Part shown: positions 12,333-24,500 of the stretch, piece by piece
Layout: every line of letters starts with the position of its first letter
Numbering within the stretch: the stretch's first letter is position 1
NCBI GenBank assembly: GCA_025716815.1
Contig: JAIXMN010000003.1
Span: 372,001 to 436,000 of the forward strand
Length of the DNA: 64,000 nt
Direction: 5' to 3'
Origin: Dichotomocladium elegans
Taxonomy: Eukaryota; Mucoromycota; Mucoromycetes; Mucorales; Lichtheimiaceae
Notes under the pieces: model-generated
What the model saw: the letters and a program-made list of their open reading frames with translations, nothing else
What the model was told of the DNA's origin: nothing
Databases searched by the model: none
Made by a program: the position numbers and the translations under genes

Positions 12333-15300
12333 ATGGCACCCAGTTCTCTTGAATTAGTCCTTCAGTATGCTTATATTCACGGATTCACGTGCAGAGAGGT
12401 AATCGGTCCAAGTACGGCGTAGCATTTTGAATATGTACTAACCAGGGCATTGATGTCAAGTGGGCAGAGCCTGTGAAAGTATATCTGAAAGAGGCCGATG
12501 GAGACGAAACACCAGAACTCTGTGGTACTTAGACTATTTGGGTTTTGGATTTTTCTTGACTAATGCATTCCTTTCAGATTTATTGCTTGCTCGTTTTTTT
12601 TCGCAAACCGGGGTAGCCGAACCCCTTCTAGAACGCTACATTGCATTCGCTATTACTGGTGATGACGAGCAACATTTTCCGCTAACGCTGAAGTCGAGAG
12701 AGAGCTTAATACAGCCAACAACATTCCTAAAGTGCCTATCGAAATTTGCTGAATCGAGTGCGATCCGCAATCCGCATCAATGGTCGCATATACTGAAGTG
12801 TTTACCCGCTGTTCTCGCAGCGGTTGATCCCGAGAAGGTCATTTATGATCTTCTGAATCAGAAGGAACAGCCCTGGCCAAAGCTTTTATGCGATGTTTTC
12901 GTCATGCTCTCACGTATCGTAGCCGTGGGTTTATACCACGAGCATTACGCTAAGGAACCTATAAAACAAGAGGAACCTGCACCATCCACATCATCTCAGC
13001 AGTTCAATACCCAGGCTTCGTCTTATCATCTCCAGTTCACTCTGTCACAAAGATCAGGATTTGACCCAGATGCCACGCTTGACCTCGAAGCGTTTGCCGA
13101 AGACACGGGTGGTTCGGACCACCTTGTAGGCAGTACTGACGGGCACGCTGTTCGAGACTCAACACAAGGAACATCCGTTGATGCTGATCGGATTGAGACA
13201 ACAAATGCGATCATGGCTTCTCAGATCATGGTGGATCTCATCGAGAAGAAGAGGGCAAAGATGATCTTTGAAATCATGCATAATCAGGTCAAACGCGAAT
13301 TGAACAATGGAGGTAAGTGTCTCCCTTTATTTCAACAATCGGTTATCTGATGTGCTCCTTCGTTGGCAGAAGAACCATGGGCAACATGCCAAGTTATACT
13401 ACATCCACCTACGGCTCAAGCATTGTCTGCTATAGAAATGACGCAAAACACCTCCATCCAGAAGCTGTTGCTATTGGTAAATCGTCTTACCGATCGGGAA
13501 TTGGATAGAAGGATGGCAGTGCATCTGAAGTATCAAGAACTGGAAGATGAAGGAACAGCAAGAGCATTGCCAAGTGCAGGTTTGATGGGATTCTTGTATC
13601 ATATGGTAAGCGGCAGTGGTGTACGTATACTATTTTCCACTTGCTGATGGAGATACCAGGTGCAAATTCGGCCAGGCTTAGACGACGAGAGCATTGTCGA
13701 TTATCTTTCAAAACTACAGACCATTAAGGTATACAAGAAAATGTTATCGAACAAGAAGAATATGCAGCTTAGCGCCCATGATTTTCCTTAGGGATCATTT
13801 GATGAGTCGTTCTTCCTTGAAATCTGGTTTGCTGGTCTAACCGGTCTGCGAGAAACTTTCGAACTAGGCGCAAATCGTAATAAGGAGCTGGAGAAGGAAG
13901 ATATTGGTTCTGATAGCATAATCATCACAAACCGTCTGCTTTGGCGAAGCCTGGTCCTTATCAAGGTGCGCTGAAAGAAGGCAGAATAATACGTTCAGTA
14001 ACTGATTCGGTAATTAGATACCACATATTATTGAAAAATTACAAGCTCGTCGACAAGGATCAGCAAAACATGTTCTCTTCATCAAGCGTGAGATTAATCA
14101 AGACGAGGACCACAATGTACGAGGCAACAGAATAGAATAGCAAAGTACTAATATCTTGTTAATAGTTCAATCCGCTTGAATCGTCGCTTATGGAATTGAA
14201 ATCATTCTCTGGTCTCCTCAATGGTTGCACGTCTTTGAATAATGCATTCGAGATGTTCGCCCCTCTTTCGTCGAAGTTGCTAAATAAGGTCAATCCGGAA
14301 TCCAATGAGGACGACGAAGACGATATAATGAAGCTGATAAAGGATATGAACAACCCAGTCGACCTCAGCACACCTGCTGTGATGAGAGCTATCCGCTCTG
14401 TCGGCAACGAAGACATTTTTACCAGCATTGTCCGTGTATGTCAAAGCCATGGACTAGTCCGAAAGAACATTGCCGAAAAGCTTCTCGCCACATCCAAAAT
14501 AGCAGAACATGAAGATGAACAAGTTGAGCACAAACCAGACGTGGATCTGCTCGATGATGTGTCAATGCTCGATTTTGGTGATGAAGATGTCAAAATACCT
14601 GCGAACAATTCCAGTGATATTGACATCATATCACAGGTAAGAAATGGATAAAGGATCGGGTTAAGCGTTCACCTTAGCTGATAAATATGAGTAGAATGTC
14701 AACCAAAGGATAAATGCCCTCAAAGAAAATGTTTCCATGACAGCCATAACCGAGCTACTCCATATTGCGATGGTTTCAATGATTCATGCAAAGCAGATAG
14801 TAGACTTTCTTATTGAGGTGAGAACATATGCCATTGACGGTTGGCGATATGCATTACTCATTTTATGTCCAGCTCCTGCAAGAAAAAGTTTCTACCCGTG
14901 ATATTTTTGGAATCGCGAAAATATGTGATGCTCTTAATAGGTGCACGAACGCTATCGACCTGATCGGCCAATTGTATCACCCATCAGTGTTGCTCAGTTC
15001 ACTGGAGGAATTATGCAATGAATGGAAGCCGTCTGATAACGAGTTATATATGGATGATCGATCAGGTTATGATAGCCAGAATGAGGAAGACATGGACGGG
15101 ATTCGAGCTTTATATGGGAAATTTGGAAAGATCTGGACACTGGTCGTACTCATTATCAACAAATTTAATGCAAGTACCAAGCGTGATATTCTTTTTATTA
15201 CATTCACTAAGCCATTTGATGATCTAGTTATATCGTACCCTCGCGAGTGCATTTAAATATCAGGATGGCTTCTGCTATCAGTTCTTTTCTCATGGACCGC

Positions 15301-16721
15301 TCATTTATGGCTTTGATGCAAAGAACGATTCGATCGAAAGCTTTATCCATAAATGGCAAACGGCATTGCTAGGCAATGATGGTCTTTCTGATGACCTGCT
15401 ACGGTATGGGATGTATTTTATGCTTATTAGCAGGCCGATAACATTACACTCCACAGATACTCAACACCACAGCAGTTGCTACAGGCGGCACCAACACTAT
15501 TTGCTCAAGCCGTCCTCGTTCATGAAAACGGGCATATTGATATCAACGCTCTCCTTGGAATCGTATCTTACTTTCAAGAATGTTTTCTGAGCTTCACATT
15601 ATTCTCTGGACCGCTTACGTATCTTTGCGATGACCTCTTGTGGCGAAACCCGTCTGTTGCGATACTATGCCTCCGACAGCTCCTGGTCGACGGTCAACCA
15701 CCGAATACACTGCTACAAATATCTGGTAACTATATTCTCGAGGCACTTATGGGACTTTCTGAGCAGCTGCGACAGGAAAGTATCATATGTACCAGTAGAG
15801 CGAATGGTAAAGGCCATGCGCAGATTTTGGCCCTTGAGGAGCAGCTACAATCTTTGAGACTACATGTCAAAAGCAAGTTGAGGATCGAAAGAAAAAGCGA
15901 GCGAAAGCAACATCACACGGAAACTGTCTCGACAGGAGTGACCTGCAGGAATCTTTCACAAAAGACACAAGACATGTTCCGGTACATTGTGAAGAGTGGC
16001 AGGTCCATGTTTATGCGCGATGTAGATGCCGATATTGTTGCTCTGTGGGATTCGAGCAAGGCGCCCAAGAGCGTGATAGTGCATTATCTTGACATGGTGA
16101 TGTTCCAGACTGCACTTGACATGGGTGGACCACACTGGTTTGTGAGCATGATCACAAGTGAAGTGCTTGAAGCTGGACGAAGCGGCGGTGCTATTCGAGC
16201 TGGTAAGTAATGGCATGCAAACCAGAAACCAGAGGACGGATCGAACTTAAAAGAAGAAATCAGCTGAGCTAGGCTCCTGCTTAATCGCAACACCTCTGGC
16301 GCCGACCCCTGATGGAGATACTGCTTGCCACAACCTATTACGTTGCTTGCTCCAAGATGTAGTACCATCTTTTCTTAAAAAGCACGCAGAAGCGAAGGCT
16401 TCCTTCTTCCAGGGCCAGACATTAGGTGTCTTTACGGGCGACTGCCTTGTTTTGCTGCACGGTCGTAGGGAGAAACAAGCAGAATGGCAATTCATTGACG
16501 AGCTGGGGCGCCAGTTTCTGGAAACGATAGTCATTGATCGCGAAAATGCACCACGAATCATCCATCAGGCGATCAAGAGGGAGAAGAGTCTGGTGCGGGT
16601 GGGTGCTTTTGCGCCGTGGCCTGATGTGGTGGTTGAAAGTCCCATATGGAGAGGATTTCTAAAAGGACTTATGAGTAATCCGCTTATCAATGAGGCGTGG
16701 CCAAACACATTTGTGTATTAA
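12333..16721 (+). CDS. probable Mediator complex subunit 5 (Med5/Nut1-like)
   Basis: Thirteen exons join in phase to 1242 residues: 12333-12398, 12446-12524, 12578-13312, 13370-13605, 13660-13728, 13792-13965, 14018-14116, 14166-14636, 14695-14817, 14873-15169, 15228-15403, 15457-16202 and 16264-16721. The protein is large, helical and without enzyme motifs or membrane segments. Blocks such as PTTFLKCLSKFAESS and NPHQWSHILKCLPAVL resemble the N-terminal half of fungal Mediator subunit 5, a tail subunit linking activators to RNA polymerase II. The size also fits. The assignment rests on remembered family character, so another large helical scaffold cannot be excluded. The tenth intron (15170-15227) starts with GCAAGT; only that donor keeps the frame. 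The 3' end lies 174 bases from the convergent acyl-CoA oxidase gene. Confidence 0.6.
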
Positions 16722-16895
16722 ATTCAATGGACTGTACATAGATATATTTTTTTTTTTTCATAGTGTTATTGATAATATAGGGGGAGGGAGCACTTGTACA
16801 TGTCTATACCGGGGTCGTATGAGGGATGGAGGCGCAGGAAATACGATATGTGGATAAGCGTGAGGGATAAATCTTTGATAATACTGTATTAAACT

Positions 16896-19237
16896 TCATA
16901 GCCTAGCATTGCCATTTCTATCAAATTTCCAGGCAGTTTGACCAGCGTGGATAAGAGGCTTGATACAGTCGTTATACGATGCGGCAACGCTGTTCTGATT
17001 GAGAGGCTCAAGCTCCGCCATGCGTGTCATGCGCACATAGGCATCGCCGTCCTTGGCACCCAGGGCGGACTGTAGGAGGTATTCAGGGAAATCGAAGGCA
17101 TCGACGAGCGCGACTACCTCGGGACGGATCTCGTTCAGTACTCGGATGAGATATTCCTTGACGAGCAAGGCCTGGGGTGGTGTCAGGTAACCCGAGGTCA
17201 AGAAGTCGGCCATCTCCTGCTCTAGCATCGACAGACAGAACAACAGAGCAAGCTTTTGCAAGACCGGGTATTTGTAGTCGGCGGCATAGACAGCCGTGAC
17301 AAAGTGCGTGGCCATGAGGAGTTGGCAATGGGCCCGCGAGATGCGGTAAATCTCGACGAGCATGTCGTTCCATGAGCGCTGATTCACGTCCATGGCCTCC
17401 ACAGCCTTGTCGATCAGGAAAGCAGCGCGGAACCTGAAGGCCGAGAGGAGAATCTCGGGGTTCGCGAGCTCGTCGGGATGCTGGACCGGGCATTGCCTCT
17501 GAGGGCTGGAAAGGTACTCGCGCAAATAGGCCGAGGAGAAATGGGTGTCCTTGCCACCTGCGCGGACTGCGCGGAGCGTCTTCATCAAATAACGGGTTGT
17601 CTGCTGCGTCAGGAGATAGTTATCACCTTCCCACTGCAACAGAAGCTTCATAAGTCTTGCACGTACGTCCAACGGACAGAACCCTCCCTCCGTCCGCACT
17701 TACCGTGACCTTGGGCAGGTAGTCTTGGTAGAACTGGCCAAGGCCCGAGAAAAGCGAGTATCCATGGCCACCGCAAGCACGTCGGCACTCCTCGATACCG
17801 GCCACGCCCATTGTCGTCACAAGCGACTTGAGGCCCGATGACGAGGCATGCAGGTCGGCAAGATAGGAGAAATCCCCGTTCGCCATCTTGGCCTGATTCT
17901 CATAGTACATGCGATGCATCTCGAGCGCTGTAAAGTGACAGGCATAGGCTTGAGCAATCACAGGAAAAAGACGGTATTGCTGCATCCTATAGTCGAGGAC
18001 GGGAGTCTCTACGACCACATTCTTCACCTTTTTGGGGTTTGCATCATCGATGAACTGGGCACGGACGGCTGAATACCGGATGGCCACCGTGGCAGCGCGA
18101 GCCAGCACGAGGCGGGATTCGAGCACGATATTAGCGCGGACAAAGACCATGGTGCCATATGCAAGCTTTTCGTTGGGCGGTTTGATGTAGTTGCCGGTGG
18201 CCTTGTCGATCTTTGAGTAGCGGGCCATCATGGCGTCGTGCGGCACCCGAACATGGTCAAAGAGGATGAAGCCGTTGTCGACGGTGTTGAAGCCAAACTT
18301 GGGACCAATGTCACCGACGGTCACACCAGGAAGCGGCTCGTGCGTTTTGAGGTCACGGATCTGCACGACGAAGGGATGGGGACCAAAATCCTTGCCGTTG
18401 CTGATCAACCGGGCCATCACCACAGCGTGGTTTGCAGCAACACCAAGCCCACCGATCCACCACTTGCTGGCAGTCAGCGTGGGAGAATGGATCACAAAGG
18501 TTTGGGAGCACGGATCGTACGTGGCCGTCGTCTCAAGGCCACGAACATTGGATCCATGACCAAGCTAAAGCGATGGTAATTAATGTGTTTGCGTTCCTCT
18601 TGGCTTGGAGTCGGACCCATGGGGGGGGGAGGAACCTTTCCTTACCTCAGTCTGGGCGTAGCATCCAATAATTTCAAAGCGCTTCGCAGGCTCCAAGTAT
18701 TTCTTCTTTTGTTCCTCCGTGCCTTGATTCTCAATCGTTGGCATGAACATGGAGCGATGCAGACGGAACTGGCAAATCAAAAAATCAGACGACATTTTCC
18801 CTTCCGGTTACCTCTTTTCCTTCATACCGGCCCTGACTCATCAAAAAGAAAATCTGCAATGGCATACTCCTCCGGAGTCCAGTTATGAATCCTGCAATAA
18901 GAGAGAAGGGGGTTGAGAATGACGTTCATTCGTCCAATACTGCCTTCCTCACTCCAATGCTCTACTTGGTGAGATCTACAAGTCGTTTGGCCGCCTCCAG
19001 GGCCTTCTTGAAACGAATATCACGTCCCGTGAAGTAGCGGTGAGACTTGTCGCCGAGCACAGGATCGTTCTCGAGGATTTGCAGGATACGATCGCGTCGT
19101 GCGAGGTACTCTTCGCCATAGAGGTCAATCTTGAGAGTGCTCGGGTCGAAGGACGCTTTTTTACGTTCCTGTTCGAGCAAGTAGGATCCTTGAGGCTCAA
19201 TGGGTTTGAGGTGCGGAGGAAATCGAGTGGGTGCCAT
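16896..19237 (-). CDS. peroxisomal acyl-CoA oxidase
   Basis: Five exons (19237-18966, 18891-18828, 18768-18646, 18564-17704, 17633-16896) give 685 residues, the usual length. The enzyme catalyses the first step of peroxisomal beta-oxidation, converting acyl-CoA to trans-2-enoyl-CoA and hydrogen peroxide with FAD. Visible signatures are the N-terminal helical domain, FMPTIENQGTEEQKKKYL, CYAQTELGHGSNVRGLETTA, WWIGGLGVAANHAVVMA, FGFNTVDNGFILFDHVRVP, and ACGGHGYSLFSGLGQFYQDY. The protein ends in -ARL, a good type 1 peroxisomal targeting signal. The start is the Met of MAPTRFPP. An in-frame Met 20 codons upstream was not chosen because the intervening peptide is hydrophobic and absent from the family. 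Confidence 0.95.
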
Positions 19238-19478
19238 ATGCAAATATAATATAAACACAAGAAAAAGGGAAAGAAAAAAGGGCCCCGTGTGGATCACACG
19301 CTAATATCTTCAAACTTTATGCTTACGAGATACAAATTGTCGGAGCACACACGGGGTGGAGAAGAACCTGGATTTTGGCATTTACAAGATGGTCAACGGT
19401 GGTTTAGACAGACTTGCACTTTTGAGTTTACTGCAAGAGATGATGGATTAGGGCCCATCGCGCACCCGCCGGGGGAGG

Positions 19479-19501
19479 GAGAGAGAGAGAGAGAGAGAGA
19501 A
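19479..19501. repeat. GA dinucleotide repeat
   Basis: About eleven GA units in the spacer upstream of the acyl-CoA oxidase gene. Confidence 0.9.
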
Positions 19502-20618
19502 CGGCTGATACATTCATTCTGTCTATCTTATTTCTTTTACATGTCACTGCTACCTCGCACATCTTCCGAGCGGGGCTGCTGCTGCTCCGTAGAGCATATG
19601 TCCAATAAAGCATTGACTTCGCAAGCAGAACAGGCTTTCATGACGATATTTCGTCATGTCCTTTGCAATTCATGATCGCGTACCGGGCAATACTGTATCT
19701 CAGCGCGCGAGAAAACTCAAGATTCAGCTGTAGGGAATCCACCCCCCCGGTGTCCAGGCCATCGACAACTTCCATCCGTGTTTGAGTGCGCCAGATGCAG
19801 CATATACATGTCCTGCGCGTAGCGATTGCCCATTTCGGTATGAAGACGTGGTGATGTGTTTAAGAAACGTAGAATCAAAAGGCGTCCGTGTGTCATTATC
19901 CATAAGGTATAGAGTTTGTGAAGTAACTCGCCGGGATCGCTAGCACGATCCCGCCCGCAAGTGCATTTCTATAGCCTTGCAAGGACATTGGAACATAGAG
20001 ATAGCAATGTTTGGTCTATCGAAACCAAGAAAGTAGCCAAGGATTTATAGATACAGTATGCCCTCTTATATATGCGCAATTCTTTGATTCAATGCCACTC
20101 CTTTAGTCATGTAGCCTTTGCCCAGAAACTTTTACATGGGATGACAAAGCAATTGTCGCAAAAAAGCTTCCATCTTTAAATGCATCGGGTCTCGAGGGTA
20201 TCGATGCGTCTATCTTCCATCCTATTGAACTTGTTTTGATCGGTTGTGAAGAGCAATAGGTTCCTGGAAGGTGAGACAGGGATGACCCAAACCAGTGAAG
20301 CATCGACTAGCTCACCGTTGCGTGATTCGAAGGATTCGTCCCTCACTCTTATAGTGTCGAAAACTATGATCCGAAATAGAACTAAACAGGACACCGACAT
20401 GGTGTCTGTGAGTTCTTTGTGGAGTGTACGTGAATTAGTACACACATGTTCATCGATATAAGACATTCTGATAGAATGGATTACACTTGATGCAATGCTT
20501 TACCTTGACCATCAAGAAAATATCGCCTGTTCACAACACAACCATTTTCACCCACGAAAATAGGAAAGGGCACGTTTAAACTTGTCTGCACTGTACTTGT
20601 TTCCCCACCTTGGTTTCC

Positions 20619-20626
20619 TATAAATA
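20619..20626 (+). promoter_or_regulatory. TATA-box-like site TATAAATA
   Basis: The sequence TATAAATA follows a CCTTGG-containing stretch and lies 35 bases before an ATG at 20654. The spacing fits a core promoter only if the 5' UTR is very short. It may drive an unrecognised transcript. Confidence 0.3.
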
Positions 20627-20653
20627 CCGGACAGCCGAGAAATCCACTTCTTC

Positions 20654-20911
20654 ATGAACTCCAATCGTATACCCTTCTTTGATGAGTCATGTAAGAGGAA
20701 CCCCTGGACAACGTCCCGCTCCTTCTTTCTGCTGCCACCTCTTGCCCCACCCCGTTCCTTTCTGCTCCTCCTACTCTTCGTAGGTGAGTTAAAGCGTACG
20801 AGGAAGAGTTACTGTTTTCAGCTGACTAATGAGTATCGATGCGACTTTTATTCGTCGTTATTTGATGCCATGTATTGGAAAATAAAGTACAGTGATGCTC
20901 CCACGTCCTAA
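20654..20911 (+). CDS. small unrecognised ORF downstream of a TATA-like site
   Basis: An 85-codon frame starting MNSNRIPFFDESCKRN, with a Pro/Leu-rich stretch in the middle. I recognise no family. A GTGAGT motif at 20783 could be a splice donor, so the true product may differ. It is listed only because a TATA-like box lies just upstream. It may well be non-coding. Confidence 0.15.
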   Translation: MNSNRIPFFDESCKRNPWTTSRSFFLLPPLAPPRSFLLLLLFVGELKRTRKSYCFQLTNEYRCDFYSSLFDAMYWKIKYSDAPTS

Positions 20912-21347
20912 AATTCCGGAGTATTTTGCCTGTCGGAAAATGGGGGTGGTGATCCATTTCGTCCACAGTGCATACCTCCCGTGTCTTCCCAGCGTATCAC
21001 GATCGTGATCGAAAAAAGTACCTTTGGAGAACAGGCACGGTATCATATCTTGACCGCATCCCATGGTTAAAGAGCGGTGTTACGGGTAGGATTCTGTTCT
21101 CTTCAACAAAAGCGCGCATTCCCTCGAGGGAGGACGAACAGCAGTAAATCAATTCTGGTTTTCTTTCCCACGGAGGACGGAGGTTTTTCTTGCTTGAAAG
21201 TTTCCTAATTTGTGCCGATCCCTTTTCTGCTCCTTCAAAGTTACCTTAGACCCTAGAAGCTCAAGCACGCAAAGAAAGAAAAGATACAATGCAGTTGTTC
21301 GAGAATGGATGTTTTTTGTTTATTTGTATGGTAAAATCTAGATGTTT

Positions 21348-22052
21348 TTATGCCTCCTCTTGACGCTTCTTGAATTCTTCCAGAATCTTATCCGTCGACG
21401 ATGATCCGACACGCGTGGCACCCTTGCGCAAGAGAGTCAACACCTGATCGAGACTTTTGATACCGCCCGAGGCCTTGACCTCGATGTGATCCGAGACTGA
21501 GGCCCTCATGAGTTCAATGTCTTCGTAGGTGGCACCGGACGAAGCAAAGCCGGTGGATGTCTTTACAAACTCGGCACCGGCTGCCTCGGAAATCTTGCAG
21601 GCCTGAGTGATTTCTTCCTTGGTGAGATAAGCGTTCTCGAAAATGATCTTGAAAATCACGTCCTTATTGACAGCCTTGGACTTTTGAATGATAGTCTCGA
21701 GTTCTTCGCGGACCTCGTCGTACTTGCCCGACTTGAAGTGACCAATGTTGATCACGACATCGAGCTCAATGGCGCCGTCCTCCACGGCCTGCAGGGCCTC
21801 GGCCACCTTGGCACTCGTGGGCGAGTTGCCATGCGGGAAGGAAATGACGGTGCCGACAAGGACCGTTGAGCCCTTAAGAAGTTCTGCGGCCTGCTTGACA
21901 TCGCACGGCTTGACGCACACAGACTTGGTATCGTACGCCAGCGCGAGCTTGCAGCCAGCCTCGACGTCTTGGGTAGTTTGCTCTGGCTTAAGGATGGCAT
22001 GGTCAAATACCTTGGCAAGCTGGGAGTAGGTGATGGTATCAACGTTGATCAT
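21348..22052 (-). CDS. DERA: deoxyribose-phosphate aldolase
   Basis: A single uninterrupted exon of 234 residues. The enzyme (class I aldolase, TIM barrel) splits 2-deoxyribose-5-phosphate into acetaldehyde and glyceraldehyde-3-phosphate in deoxynucleoside breakdown, in the cytosol. The Schiff-base lysine is in FVKTSTGF, the first conserved block is FDHAILKPEQT, an Asp-containing block is ELDVVINIG, and the second active-site lysine is in VKASGGIK. The length matches bacterial and fungal DeoC proteins. Lack of introns in this intron-rich region and the bacterial-like core could hint at old transfer, but DERA is widespread, so this is weak. The gene is divergent from the Phe-tRNA synthetase gene, with 241 bases between start codons. 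Confidence 0.95.
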   Translation of the reverse strand: MINVDTITYSQLAKVFDHAILKPEQTTQDVEAGCKLALAYDTKSVCVKPCDVKQAAELLKGSTVLVGTVISFPHGNSPTSAKVAEALQAVEDGAIELDVVINIGHFKSGKYDEVREELETIIQKSKAVNKDVIFKIIFENAYLTKEEITQACKISEAAGAEFVKTSTGFASSGATYEDIELMRASVSDHIEVKASGGIKSLDQVLTLLRKGATRVGSSSTDKILEEFKKRQEEA

Positions 22053-22293
22053 ATCAAACTGTGGGTCGTGCGAAAGAGAAGCTATGCCCTACGAAAATAA
22101 AAAAAGAATCGCCTTTTACGCATTCCATGTGTGCGACCTACAGAGAGGGGGGAATCTAAAGTTTCCGTCAGCCGACCGTCCGACCGATATCATGTTCGGA
22201 ATTTGATTTGCCGGATGCCACAATTTGGCAGGCACAACCTTCCCTTGCCCTTGACGGCGGTATAAACAAGAACGTACACATACAACCTCCCCC
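22053..22293. promoter_or_regulatory. divergent promoter region between DERA and FARS2
   Basis: A 241-base spacer between opposed start codons. It contains TATAAA at 22261-22266 on the + strand, about 28 bases before the FARS2 ATG. That is close for a core promoter, so its role is uncertain. Confidence 0.35.
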
Positions 22294-23908
22294 ATGCTGC
22301 GGACAAGGATCCAGTTAACAACGTATCTTGCCAGTCCTGCCCGACGAACAGCATTGTGCTGCATTAGTGCCCGCCGGGCATGGTATTCGACTGCCAAGCA
22401 TGGTAAACTGCACCTACCCTGTGGAGAGGGGAGGGAAGAATATATTGACATGTTCCTTATTGTATAGAGATCACGGACACCGAAATCAAGGTCGATGGCA
22501 AGTCATATCCTAAGGATGAATGGACCAACGTGTCCGAGACAACACTGTCGCGTGTGGGCAGGAAGCTTCATTTAGAGCCACGCCACCCCATTTCAATTAT
22601 TCGACAGCTGATCGAGTCCCACTTTGGCAATTTCAAAACGTTTCACGATCTACACCCGATTGTGACAACGAAGCAAAACTTCGACGATCTGCTTGTCCCC
22701 AAGGATCACGTTGCACGCAGGAAGTCAGATAATTATTACTTGAACAAGACAACCATGCTCCGCGCGCACACGTCGGCACACCAGCTGGACGGCCTTCGCT
22801 CTGGCGCGGACCATTTCTTGATCAGTGGAGACGTCTTTCGACGCGATGAGATTGATGCCTCGCACTATCCTGTTTTCCACCAGATGGAAGGTCTGGTTTA
22901 CTTTGACCGGGATCCTGCCAAGACCGCAGAACAGGTCAAGGCAGATCTGGACGCGACCCGGATGGTCGAAAGGGCTGCAAAGGTTCAAGTCGTCGATGAC
23001 ACCAAAATCACACCGTCTAACCCAATCCAGGCATGCCACACTCCCGAGGAGGTCGAGGCGGTGGCGGCACACCTGAAGTACTGCATCAACTCGATGGTCA
23101 GCACGCTGTTTGCGGACGAGCCAAATCTCGAGGTTCGCTGGATCGAGGCGTACTTCCCATTCACGAGTCCCAGCTGGGAGGTTGAGATCAAGTACAAGGG
23201 CGAATGGCTCGAAGTGCTTGGATGTGGAGTGGTACGTCAGGAGCTCCTTAATAATGCAGGTGAGTGAAGAGTGCGAAAGCAAGTAGAGAGAAAGAGGTCT
23301 CACGGTGATCTTTTGGAACAAGGGCTTGAGAACAAGATTGGCCACGCATTTGGTCTTGGTTTGGAGCGACTGGCGATGGTCTTGTTTGGGATTCCGGACA
23401 TCCGTCTGTTCTGGTCAAAAGACGAGCGGTTCTTGAGTCAGTTTGAGCCAGGCACCATTCACAAATTCAAACCCTTTTCGAAATACCCGCCCTGCATTAA
23501 GGACATCTCCTTCTGGCTACCCACCAAGGAGTGGGAAGAGAACAACTTTTGTGAACTTGTTCGCGATGTTGCCGGCGATATTGTGGAAGACGTCAAATTG
23601 GTAGGTTGCAAGGAGAGACGAGAAGAAAGCAAATATTGGGGCATGTCATTGGATATTCATGACCTTTTTGTTCCTTCCATAGATTGACGACTTTGTTCAT
23701 CCCAAGTCAAACCGCCGTAGTCTATGCTATCGCATGACTTATCGGTCGATGGATAGGCAAGTATAGATGGATCACATGTAATAGAAGAGGGTCGGATCTG
23801 ACACATAGCCATACTCGCTGCAGGAATGTAACGAACGAAGAAATCAACGAGATCCAGGAACGCGTCCGAGATGCTGTTGCGGATCAATTTGCTGTTGAAC
23901 TGCGATAA
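22294..23908 (+). CDS. FARS2: mitochondrial phenylalanyl-tRNA synthetase
   Basis: Five exons (22294-22402, 22468-23259, 23323-23600, 23683-23756, 23824-23908) give 445 residues. This monomeric class II synthetase charges mitochondrial tRNA-Phe. The first 36 or so residues are rich in Arg and Ala and lack acidic residues, as in a mitochondrial presequence. Class II blocks are visible: [15 protein letters not shown], the motif 2 region ([14 protein letters not shown], [14 protein letters not shown]) and motif 3 [21 protein letters not shown]. The C-terminal anticodon-binding (FDX-ACB) domain begins at [14 protein letters not shown] and ends in FAVELR. The last intron (23757-23823) has a GCAAGT donor. 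A nearby GT would break the frame of the C-terminal domain. Confidence 0.95.
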
Positions 23909-24500
23909 TTCGGACATTACAATCTAACACTGCGTTATACTATTACAATCAAAGTCGCCCCAGCAAGCTTCGCAGGTTACTTTCGGCCTGGAATCATGAG
24001 GGGTCGCGCAAGCTAGTTTTTGAGCCTTCATTTTCGATGTAATTTACTCTTTGAAATAAGCAACCAATCATTTTACGGAAAAGGGTAATGTCCATGTAAT
24101 TGATGAATGCGGAATATAGCCCGTACACACTCTTTAGGACAAGGCGTTGCTTCCTTTTTGACTCGATACGACGGTTTCATACTTTATTTTCAAAAATAAA
24201 TTTCGCAAGGGAGCAACGAAAAGTCGCCGTAAAATTTGCCGCATGAATAAAAGAGGCCGTTAGTCAACAGACCCGAAAGGTAGCAATGGCGGATGAGGGA
24301 AGATGGGAACAAGGAGGAACGACGACGGACCAATGACAGCACCAAAGGCAGAAGCATCGGGGGAAGCAGACAAAGACAAAAGCCCCTCGACGAAGCCATG
24401 ATGGGAGACCTGCGTGGGTTCAGCCAAACCACCCAAACTCCATATCCTCTCCTCTCGAGACACTCGAGTTAGGTTGATACCATTATCTATAGAGGGTCCG
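23909..24500. other. spacer downstream of FARS2
   Basis: About 600 bases containing the FARS2 3' end. No gene, RNA gene or repeat is evident before the transposon remnant. Confidence 0.4.

Larger units (their letters stand above)
19238..21347. other. long intergenic region with a GA repeat and one promoter-like site
   Basis: About 2.1 kb without a supported gene. It should contain the acyl-CoA oxidase promoter. A GA tract lies at 19479-19501. A TATA-like site at 20619 precedes a small unrecognised ORF, listed separately. The rest shows no conserved coding. Confidence 0.45.

Noticed and set aside
21348..22052. DERA as a recent bacterial transfer
   Set aside because: Lack of introns alone is weak evidence; single-exon genes (MRP51, zinc finger) also occur here.
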